Below, in pieces: positions 55,916 through 62,833 of a stretch of DNA of 64,000 bases. The stretch comes from Neptunitalea lumnitzerae (GTDB lineage Bacteria > Bacteroidota > Bacteroidia > Flavobacteriales > Flavobacteriaceae). Made by a program: the position numbers and the translations under genes. The notes under the pieces are model-generated. The model was not told the origin of the DNA and did not search any database. It saw only the letters and a program-made list of their open reading frames with translations. The stretch is from the NCBI RefSeq assembly GCF_027924185.1, contig NZ_BRVO01000002.1, positions 186,001 to 250,000 of the forward strand, read 5' to 3'. How positions within the stretch are numbered: position 1 is the stretch's first letter; each line of letters begins with the position of its first letter.

Positions 55916-58017
55916 AAGGTTATCTTACAAATGCATTAGCCATACCGCCATCTACGTTAATGGTGTTACCTGTACTTTTGTTAAGTATGGCTACACAAGC
56001 ATAGACACCGTTTGCAATGTCATCTGGTAAAATAATTTCGTTTAATAAGTTTCTTTTTGCGTAATGAGCTGGTAAGTCTTTAACATCAATACCGTATGCT
56101 TTAGCACGTCCTTGAGCCCAAGCACCTTCCCATATTTTACTACCTACAATAACGCCATCTGGGTTAACGGTGTTAACTCTAATATGGTCTTTGCCAACTT
56201 CAGCAGCTAGTAATCTGCTCATATGTTGTTGAGCTGCTTTTGCGGTACCGTATCCTACATTGTTAGGGCCAGCTACGAGTCCGTTTTTACTAGCAATGCT
56301 TACAATATCACCTCCTAGTTTTTGCTGTCTCATAATCTCGATACCTTTTTGAGCTAGCATAAACTGACCTTTTACGAGTACATTTTGTAAAATATCCCAG
56401 TCTTTAGTGGTCGTCTCTTCAATAGGTTTTGAGATAGCTAGTCCTGCAGAATGCACAACAATGTCAATTCCACCGAAGGCGAGGCATGCTTTTTTAAATG
56501 CTTTTTCAATATCGTTAGGCTCTGTAACATCACATAATACTGCTGTAGCATCATCTTTTTTGTAGTTATTTAAGGCCTTTTCAATACTTTCTTCACTAAT
56601 ATCAGTCACTACTACATTGGCACCTTCTGCAATAAGTTTATCCGCAATAGCTTTACCAATACCTCCTGTACCTCCTGTAACCAAGGCTACTTTTCTAGAA
56701 AGCGGTTTTTCAGCCGGCATACGCTTTAATTTGGCTTCTTCTAGTAACCAATATTCAATATCAAAAGCTTCTTGTCTTGGTAGGGCAGTGTAGGCACTAA
56801 TAGCTTCAGCCCCTCTCATAACATTAATAGCATTTACATAAAACTCACTAGCCACTCTAGCGGTTTGTTTGTTTTTAGCAAAGCTGAACATACCAACTCC
56901 CGGGTAGATAATAATAACCGGATTCGGGTCTCTCATATCCGGACTATTCGGATGTTTACATTTTTGGTAATACTCGGCGTATTCTTGTCTGTACTTTTCA
57001 AAGGAAGGCTTTAGAAGCTCCACTACAGTATTAGCATCACTCAGGTCTTGCTCAGGAGATAGGTTAAGAATGAGCGGTTGAATTTTAGTACGTAAGAAAT
57101 GATCAGGGCAAGAGGTCCCCATAGGAGCCAACCTTTCTAAATCATTACTGTTAATGTATTGTAGTACGGTGTCACTATGAGTAAAATGTCCAATCATAGC
57201 ATTTTCAGAGGAAGCTAATCCTCTTAGAGTAGGCATTAGAGCGGCAGCTTTTTCCAATCTTTTTTCAGCTGGTAAGGCTTCAATTTTTTGTCCACCAAAC
57301 ACCTGTCCTTTTTGTTTAATTTTTTGTTCAATATATTCAGAAGCCATTTCAATAACCTCTAAACTATTAATGTAACATTCGTATGAGGTATCTCCCCAAG
57401 TAAATAATCCGTGACTACCTAAAACAATACCTCTAATACCAGGGTTTTCTTCGAGACATTTTTCTAGTTGTAATCCCAGATCAAAACCCGGACGTTGCCA
57501 CGGCACCCATCCCATGGTATCGCCCCATATTTCTTTTGTTACTTGCTGGCTATCTTTAGCAGCTGCAACAGCAATCAGGGCATCAGGATGTAGATGGTCA
57601 ATATGTTTAAAGGGTAATAGCCCATGTAAAGGGGTATCAATAGAAGGAGCTTTACTATCTAAATCATAAATACAATGATTAAAAAGTCCAACCATTCTAT
57701 CTTCATCATCTAGCCCTTTGTAAACTTTCTTTAAATCTCTAAGTCTTTCGGTGTACAGCCCTGCAATACCTTTTCTGGTTAAGGTACCAATATCACCACC
57801 TGAACCTTTCACCCACATAACTTCTACTTCTTTGTTAGTAAGAGGATCTTTTTCAATAGTTTTACAAGAGGTGTTTCCTCCTCCGTAATTTGTAATTCTA
57901 AGATCGGCCCCAAGAATATTAGACCTATATAGAAACAGTGCTACTTGATCATTTGCCATAGATGCTGCTTTTTGCTCATCCCACAAATAATCTACATATT
58001 CAAATGTTTTTTCCATT
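55916..58017. repeat. Direct repeat copy B (rhaEW gene)
   Basis: Second copy of the 2102-bp block at 44047-46148, same orientation, offset 11,869 bp, no gaps. The flanking DNA on both sides is unrelated between the copies. Confidence 0.95.
55920..58016 (-). CDS. rhaEW: Bifunctional L-rhamnulose-1-phosphate aldolase / L-lactaldehyde dehydrogenase, copy 2
   Basis: A 698-residue protein with the same domains and catalytic motifs as copy 1. It differs at six positions: KAAALMPT for KAADLMPT, NTVVELL for NTVMELL, KLKRMPA for KLKHMPA, ALNNYKK for ALHNYKK, and VTEPNDI for VTDANDI (two changes). None touches the aldolase metal motif or the SDR YGTAK/TGGTGGIG motifs, so both copies should be active. 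It precedes rhaI-rhaB-lutABC and is divergent from the GntR regulator, with operator site 2 in the shared promoter region. Confidence 0.94.
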   Translation of the reverse strand: MEKTFEYVDYLWDEQKAASMANDQVALFLYRSNILGADLRITNYGGGNTSCKTIEKDPLTNKEVEVMWVKGSGGDIGTLTRKGIAGLYTERLRDLKKVYKGLDDEDRMVGLFNHCIYDLDSKAPSIDTPLHGLLPFKHIDHLHPDALIAVAAAKDSQQVTKEIWGDTMGWVPWQRPGFDLGLQLEKCLEENPGIRGIVLGSHGLFTWGDTSYECYINSLEVIEMASEYIEQKIKQKGQVFGGQKIEALPAEKRLEKAAALMPTLRGLASSENAMIGHFTHSDTVLQYINSNDLERLAPMGTSCPDHFLRTKIQPLILNLSPEQDLSDANTVVELLKPSFEKYRQEYAEYYQKCKHPNSPDMRDPNPVIIIYPGVGMFSFAKNKQTARVASEFYVNAINVMRGAEAISAYTALPRQEAFDIEYWLLEEAKLKRMPAEKPLSRKVALVTGGTGGIGKAIADKLIAEGANVVVTDISEESIEKALNNYKKDDATAVLCDVTEPNDIEKAFKKACLAFGGIDIVVHSAGLAISKPIEETTTKDWDILQNVLVKGQFMLAQKGIEIMRQQKLGGDIVSIASKNGLVAGPNNVGYGTAKAAQQHMSRLLAAEVGKDHIRVNTVNPDGVIVGSKIWEGAWAQGRAKAYGIDVKDLPAHYAKRNLLNEIILPDDIANGVYACVAILNKSTGNTINVDGGMANAFVR

Positions 58018-58051
58018 TTAATTGGTTGAAGTGTAACTTAATGTAATTACT

Positions 58052-58059
58052 CAAATATA
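58052..58059 (-). promoter_or_regulatory. Predicted -7 element of rhaEW copy 2
   Basis: Minus strand TATATTTG matches TAnnTTTG exactly. It is 20 bp downstream of operator site 2; no TTG is seen at -33, where the operator sits instead. Confidence 0.7.
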
Positions 58060-58079
58060 GATTTATTGAGAAAGCTTAC

Positions 58080-58096
58080 TATCCTGTAGTGTACTG
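58080..58096 (-). promoter_or_regulatory. Rhamnose-regulon operator candidate, site 2
   Basis: The minus strand reads CAGTACACTACAGGATA, half-sites CAGTACA and CAGGATA ten bases apart. It lies between rhaEW copy 2 and the divergent GntR gene, the common place for a regulator's own site. Confidence 0.72.
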
Positions 58097-58152
58097 CTAA
58101 AATTTCAGAAATAACTGATATGATTCTACCAATGGGTTATGTAATATTTGAT

Positions 58153-58160
58153 TATATTTA
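58153..58160 (+). promoter_or_regulatory. Possible -7 element of the GntR gene
   Basis: TATATTTA resembles TAnnTTTG and lies 51 bp before the ATG. There is no clear -33 element, so this is weak. Confidence 0.3.
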
Positions 58161-58211
58161 CTGCGATATCTATAAAAAGACTATTGAATTTTTTAAAAAT
58201 TACTATTTCCT

Positions 58212-59258
58212 ATGTGTTCAGCATTTGATATTATTATAAATGAAGATTCCAGAATACCTAAATATAAACAGATAGTAGATTCTATCATAGATGATATTGG
58301 TAATGGTAAATTGAAAATAGGAGAGAAGATTCCTTCTATCAATGAACTTAGTGAACATTTATTATTATCTAGAGATACCGTTGAAAAAGCTTATAAAAAA
58401 TTAAAGGAGCAACAAGTAATTGTTTCTGTAAAGGGAAAAGGATATTACACTACTAAAACAGATCTTATAGCTAAAAAAAGTATATTTTTTATAATTAATA
58501 AACCGAGTGTTTACAAAATGCTTATTTACAATTCTTTTGTGAATGCAATTGGGGTTAATGGACATGTTAACTTATTTATTTATCATTGTGAAGAATCATT
58601 GTTTATTCGCTTTTTAGAAAAGAATTTAGGAGCGTATGATTATTACGTAATTATGCCTCACTTTAAAGATAAAGATTTAAAACATGTAAGTTTTACCGAT
58701 AACGTTTTAGCTATATTAGAACAAATACCTAAGGACAAACTTATAATGCTTGATAATATGAAACCTTTTATTAAAGGTGAGTATGGAAGTATTTATCAAG
58801 ATTTTCAGAATGATATTTATGAAGCATTGAAAGAGGGTATAGAACGTATTAAAAATTATAATAAGATAATTTTAGTGTATCCCACAAAATCAGTGAATCC
58901 ATATCCTAAAAGAATTTTACACGGGTTTAAGCAGTTCTGTGTGGAGCAGAAGTTTGATTTTGAAATTCTTGATGAGATTTATGAAGATATGGAGCTTCAG
59001 GAAAAAGATTTATATATAACTATTCAAGAAAGAGATTTGGTGAATCTTGTAAGACAAATACGTAAAACTTCTCTAGAATTGGGTAAAGATATTGGTATTA
59101 TTTCTTATAATGATACTCCTCTAAAAGACTTATTAGGTATAACTGTGATAAGTACCGATTTTAAAGCTATGGGTGAATCTGCAGCTTATATGGTAATGAA
59201 GAATAAGAAAGAACGAGTGAAAAATGTATTTAAATATATTGAGCGTAACTCTTTATAA
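58212..59258 (+). CDS. GntR-family regulator with periplasmic-binding-protein-like sensor domain (candidate rhamnose regulator)
   Basis: A 348-residue cytoplasmic regulator. Residues about 8-80 form a GntR winged helix (PKYKQIVDSIIDDIGNGKL, then INELSEHLLLSRDTVEKAYK). The rest (about 90-340) resembles a LacI/PBP-type sugar-sensing domain (YDYYVIMPHFKDKDL, IGIISYNDTPLKDLLGITVI, FKAMGESAAYMVM). AraR uses the same GntR-plus-sensor arrangement. It is divergent from rhaEW copy 2, so rhamnose, rhamnulose or a phosphorylated intermediate is a plausible effector. GntR proteins are usually repressors on palindromes, whereas the shared sites here are direct repeats, so its link to those sites remains a hypothesis. 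Confidence 0.85.
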   Translation: MCSAFDIIINEDSRIPKYKQIVDSIIDDIGNGKLKIGEKIPSINELSEHLLLSRDTVEKAYKKLKEQQVIVSVKGKGYYTTKTDLIAKKSIFFIINKPSVYKMLIYNSFVNAIGVNGHVNLFIYHCEESLFIRFLEKNLGAYDYYVIMPHFKDKDLKHVSFTDNVLAILEQIPKDKLIMLDNMKPFIKGEYGSIYQDFQNDIYEALKEGIERIKNYNKIILVYPTKSVNPYPKRILHGFKQFCVEQKFDFEILDEIYEDMELQEKDLYITIQERDLVNLVRQIRKTSLELGKDIGIISYNDTPLKDLLGITVISTDFKAMGESAAYMVMKNKKERVKNVFKYIERNSL

Positions 59259-59259
59259 T

Positions 59260-59294
59260 AAAAAAGAAAGTATCATAACGATGCTTTCTTTTTT
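59260..59294. terminator. Bidirectional terminator between the GntR and GH28 genes
   Basis: A stem of about 15 bp with one G-T pair (arms around 59260-59274 and 59280-59294, five-base loop) and A/T runs on both sides, between two convergent genes. Confidence 0.85.
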
Positions 59295-59321
59295 ATTATG
59301 TTGTAAAGGATATAATATATT

Positions 59322-60701
59322 TTACTCAATAGAAAAGTTTTCTACATTTTCGTTAATGTAGAGTTGTTCTGTTACATTAGTAGCTTCTACATTTCTTAAT
59401 GATACATTAGTAACGGGTAATTCTGATTGTGCTGATATGCGCGAAACAAATTTTACATCTTCAGCTTTTACATTTGTCAAGTAGATATTAGAAATGGGGG
59501 TTAACCGTTTTTCATAAGTTGGGACTAAATCTCTCCATTGGTATAATACATCGGTTTCTATTCCTAAAATACCTTTATCTATGTGTCCAGAGGAAACATT
59601 TTGTACATACATGTTCTTAACATATCCACCTCTACGTTCATTGGTTTTTATAAAAAGTAAGTGGTTTAGTTTAGCACCTTCTTCTACAACACAATTATCA
59701 ACAAATACGTTTTCTATACCTCCAGAAAGTTCACTACCAATTGCTACTAGTTGGTGCCCGTTTTTTACAATGCAGTTTCTAAAAATAACATTTTTTGTTG
59801 GTGAATTTAGTCTCCATGCATCTTGATTTCGCCCTGATTTAATTGCTATTGCATCATCTCCTTGGTCAAAAATGCAGTCTTCTATAAGTACATTTTCGCT
59901 CATTTCTGGGTCAACACCATCATTATTATGTCCGTGTGCAAATACATTTACATTTCTAATAGTTACGTTTTTAGACATATATGGATGTATTACCCAAAAT
60001 GGACTATCTTTAATAGAAATGCCTTCTAGTTTTACATTTTCACAACGATTGAACTGAATAAACTGTGGTCTTAAGTGTGCAGAGTCATTTACCATTTGTC
60101 TTTCTTCCACAGGAATACCAGTAGAAGCTAATGTGTATAGACGTTTTAAACTATTCATATGAGGAGCAGGTCTAGCAAACCAAATTTTCCAAGTATCCAT
60201 TTGAGCTTTTAGAGTACCTTTCCCTGTTATGGCTACGTTTTTGCATTCATAAGCATAAATTAGTGGAGAGTAATTGTAGCACTCCATGCCCTCCCAAGTA
60301 GTATGTACTGGTGGTAAATAATCATTTGGTTCTGATGAAAACGCTAATGTAGCACCTTCTTTTAAATGTAAATTCACATTACTTTTTAAATGTATTTTTT
60401 TAGTTATCCAAGTTCCTTTGGGTATGATAACAATACCTCCCTTTGCTTCATTAGCCATATCTATAGCTTGGGCAATAGCTTTAGTTGTGGCTTCTTTGTT
60501 ATTTATTTCGGCTCCGAAGTTTGTAATATTAAACTTTGAAGCATTTTTGAATGTAGGAGACTGAATTTCTACTTTACCAAAAGGAGTTTCAATTTTGGTA
60601 GTATCTATAACAACAGTTTGCAGTTTGTTAGTTTTAGTTGGAGTATTGCAAGAATTGAGTATAATAAAAGCAAGGCCTATAATGTATAATATCTTTTTCA
60701 T
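59322..60701 (-). CDS. Polygalacturonase-like enzyme, GH28 family (lipoprotein)
   Basis: A 459-residue predicted lipoprotein (lipobox around ILNSC, Cys18). It has the right-handed beta-helix of GH28: NNDGVDPEMSENVLIED and FDQGDDAIAIKSGRN carry the three catalytic Asp residues, and GHQLVAIGSELSGG and IKTNERRGGYV follow at the expected distances. The first residues of the classical RIK motif are altered. GH28 members in such loci are often exo-acting galacturonidases or rhamnogalacturonan hydrolases, not classical endo-polygalacturonases. The gene has its own operator and -7 element just after the SusD terminator and is therefore a separate transcript of the regulon. Confidence 0.9.
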   Translation of the reverse strand: MKKILYIIGLAFIILNSCNTPTKTNKLQTVVIDTTKIETPFGKVEIQSPTFKNASKFNITNFGAEINNKEATTKAIAQAIDMANEAKGGIVIIPKGTWITKKIHLKSNVNLHLKEGATLAFSSEPNDYLPPVHTTWEGMECYNYSPLIYAYECKNVAITGKGTLKAQMDTWKIWFARPAPHMNSLKRLYTLASTGIPVEERQMVNDSAHLRPQFIQFNRCENVKLEGISIKDSPFWVIHPYMSKNVTIRNVNVFAHGHNNDGVDPEMSENVLIEDCIFDQGDDAIAIKSGRNQDAWRLNSPTKNVIFRNCIVKNGHQLVAIGSELSGGIENVFVDNCVVEEGAKLNHLLFIKTNERRGGYVKNMYVQNVSSGHIDKGILGIETDVLYQWRDLVPTYEKRLTPISNIYLTNVKAEDVKFVSRISAQSELPVTNVSLRNVEATNVTEQLYINENVENFSIE

Positions 60702-60728
60702 AACTATGTATTCATTAATTAAGTGTTT

Positions 60729-60736
60729 TAAATATA
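60729..60736 (-). promoter_or_regulatory. Predicted -7 element of the GH28 gene
   Basis: Minus strand TATATTTA, 20 bp downstream of operator site 3 and 27 bp before the ATG. Confidence 0.6.
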
Positions 60737-60756
60737 ATTTTTATACAAAGCTTGTG

Positions 60757-60773
60757 TATCCCGTGGCATCCTG
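60757..60773 (-). promoter_or_regulatory. Rhamnose-regulon operator candidate, site 3
   Basis: The minus strand reads CAGGATGCCACGGGATA, half-sites CAGGATG and CGGGATA. It begins directly after the T-run of the SusD terminator. Confidence 0.68.
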
Positions 60774-60808
60774 AAAAAACGATACCTATCAAAAAGCTGA
60801 TAGGTACC
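60774..60808 (-). terminator. Terminator of the susCD operon
   Basis: A 10-bp stem with one mismatch (60781-60790 / 60799-60808, eight-base loop), followed on the minus strand by GTTTTTT. It lies 46 bp past the susD stop. Confidence 0.85.
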
Positions 60809-60854
60809 GAAATGCTATATAATAATAGCTAACCAAATTTTCAAAAAGTGAATT

Positions 60855-62810
60855 CTAATAACCAGGATTCTGCATAGCCGATTTTTCTTCATTTGTTAAT
60901 GCAGTACCATTAGAGGTGATAGCATCTAAAAAGGTCTGAGGAATAGGTCTTAATAGATGATGTTCCTGAATATTTATTGCCGCAGACGGATTGTAAGCCT
61001 GAACTCTTTCAACTAAAGTTTCGGTTCTGGCTAGATCTTCCCATCTGTGAAATTCTCCACAAAGTTCTCTTGTACGTTCATTTAGTACAAGGCAAAGCAT
61101 ACGTTCATAATTACCTGAATACCCTAAGGTTGCAATAATGTCTTCATCTTCATCAGGTAAATTGTTAATATCTGTTATAGTTAAATCTGTAGCATCTGTA
61201 GTTTCTGCTATATGTGTAGATTCATAATATGCATTTTCTGTCATAAATGAATTGATATCTGGATCTTGGTTAAGTGGAGACACAACATAGGCAGCGGCTC
61301 CATCTGTATAAGCATCACGTTCTTCGCCGGCTTTAAATGCAGCTCTTTGTCGTACAGCGTTTATATAGTTTAGCGCATTTGCATAAGAACCATTAGAACC
61401 TAGGTTAGCTAATCTAATTTCTGCTTCGGCAGCCATTAAATATGTTTCTCCAGATCTTGCTAATATTTCATCTCTAAAACCACGATTGTCATTTACTGAG
61501 ATTCTAGCACCATCATAATGTTTTGTTAGAGAAGGAAAACGTGGTTCATCAAATAATGAATTGCCATCAAGGGCATGAGCAACGTAAACGGTAGGAATCG
61601 TTTTTCCTGTTTCATCATATACAATTTGATCTTGGTACTTAGTATCACTATAATAAGTGTCGTTTTTGTCATTAATAACAAACATCATCCCAAGGTCTCC
61701 GTTTTCGTATATACCAGAACCATTATTAACTCTGTGTTTTGTTCTGAAAGTTTTCCAGATTCTAGAATCATTAACTACATCGTACGCTTCATACGTAAAG
61801 TAAGAAGGAGCCAATCTAGTATAAGGTCTCATACCAGTTAAATCTCTTCTCATGTATGGCATATCATCATATTTAGCGGTAAAAATTACATGGCTAAAAT
61901 TATTTGCTGAAGCTGATAGATCTCCTGTAAACTGTGCAGATAATATAAGTTCTGGTAAAAACTCGTTCGTTCCATCGGGTCCTGTGTAATCCCATAACTC
62001 TTGAAAGTTATTGGCTAATGGGTGATTAGCTATTACTTCATCACATAATGACTTTACCATATTTAAATCAGCATCTTTTGTTCCCCCATTCCAAGAATCG
62101 TTAATTTCACTAGCTCTTGATAAATACGCCTTTGCTAAATAGTGCGCTGCAGCATCTTTGGTTACTTTAGACGGATCTCCGCTATTAGGTAATAGGTTGT
62201 ATGCTTCTGTAAAGTCTGCAATTATTTGAGTATAAATTTCTTCAGCTGATGCTCTTGTAAATTCAGTTTCAACTGTAGTGGTAACATTTAATTTTAAAGG
62301 AACACCTCCATATTGTCTAACCAATCTTAGATAGCTGAAGGCTCTAAAAAAATATCCTTCCCCTAAAGCAGTCTGTTTTATTTCAGGATTTTCAGAATCT
62401 ATATCAGTGGCATACTGAATAATTTGATTTGCAATGTGTATGCCTAAATAGAATTCATCCCATTGTCTTTGCGCACTTACTGTGTTAGAATTTACTGAAG
62501 GAATGATAGATTGTAAACTACTAGAATAGTCGTTCCAAGGCCTATTAGAATCATCTCCACCAATTACAAATTCATCGGTACCATAATTAGTGGTAGCAAA
62601 TTGCATCTCGCTTCTAAATGGGTAGGCTAAAACTCTGTAATAGCCACCTATAGTTAATGATAAAATACCTTCTTCGGTTTGATAATAATCTATATTTCTG
62701 GATGTTGTGAGTTCTTCATCCAGAAAGTCTTTATCACACGAGTGTATAAAACCAACGGCCATAAAAAGGAGTAAGGTTTTAGTAATTTTATTTATATAAG
62801 TGTTTTTCAT
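60855..62810 (-). CDS. susD: SusD/RagB-family nutrient-binding outer-membrane lipoprotein
   Basis: A 651-residue lipoprotein: the signal ends in FIHSC (lipidated Cys about residue 25) and DKDFLDEELTT follows, the usual SusD start. TPR-rich features of the family are visible (FFRAFSYLRLVRQYGGVPL, RELCGEFHRWEDLARTETL near the C-terminus). SusD caps the SusC channel and binds the polysaccharide at the cell surface. It lies 23 bp after the susC-like gene. The substrate, from the neighbouring CE12, PL11, GH28, GH105 and GH106 genes, is probably rhamnogalacturonan-I. It is longer than the 500-550 residues of many SusD proteins. Confidence 0.93.
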   Translation of the reverse strand: MKNTYINKITKTLLLFMAVGFIHSCDKDFLDEELTTSRNIDYYQTEEGILSLTIGGYYRVLAYPFRSEMQFATTNYGTDEFVIGGDDSNRPWNDYSSSLQSIIPSVNSNTVSAQRQWDEFYLGIHIANQIIQYATDIDSENPEIKQTALGEGYFFRAFSYLRLVRQYGGVPLKLNVTTTVETEFTRASAEEIYTQIIADFTEAYNLLPNSGDPSKVTKDAAAHYLAKAYLSRASEINDSWNGGTKDADLNMVKSLCDEVIANHPLANNFQELWDYTGPDGTNEFLPELILSAQFTGDLSASANNFSHVIFTAKYDDMPYMRRDLTGMRPYTRLAPSYFTYEAYDVVNDSRIWKTFRTKHRVNNGSGIYENGDLGMMFVINDKNDTYYSDTKYQDQIVYDETGKTIPTVYVAHALDGNSLFDEPRFPSLTKHYDGARISVNDNRGFRDEILARSGETYLMAAEAEIRLANLGSNGSYANALNYINAVRQRAAFKAGEERDAYTDGAAAYVVSPLNQDPDINSFMTENAYYESTHIAETTDATDLTITDINNLPDEDEDIIATLGYSGNYERMLCLVLNERTRELCGEFHRWEDLARTETLVERVQAYNPSAAINIQEHHLLRPIPQTFLDAITSNGTALTNEEKSAMQNPGY

Positions 62811-62833
62811 ATTTCTTCTACTTTTAAATTTCT

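Noticed and set aside
44047-58017. Assembly artefact or transposon as the cause of the rhaEW repeat
   Set aside because: The copies differ at about 37 bases and have different flanks, which argues against an assembly error; no transposase, inverted ends or target duplication are visible.
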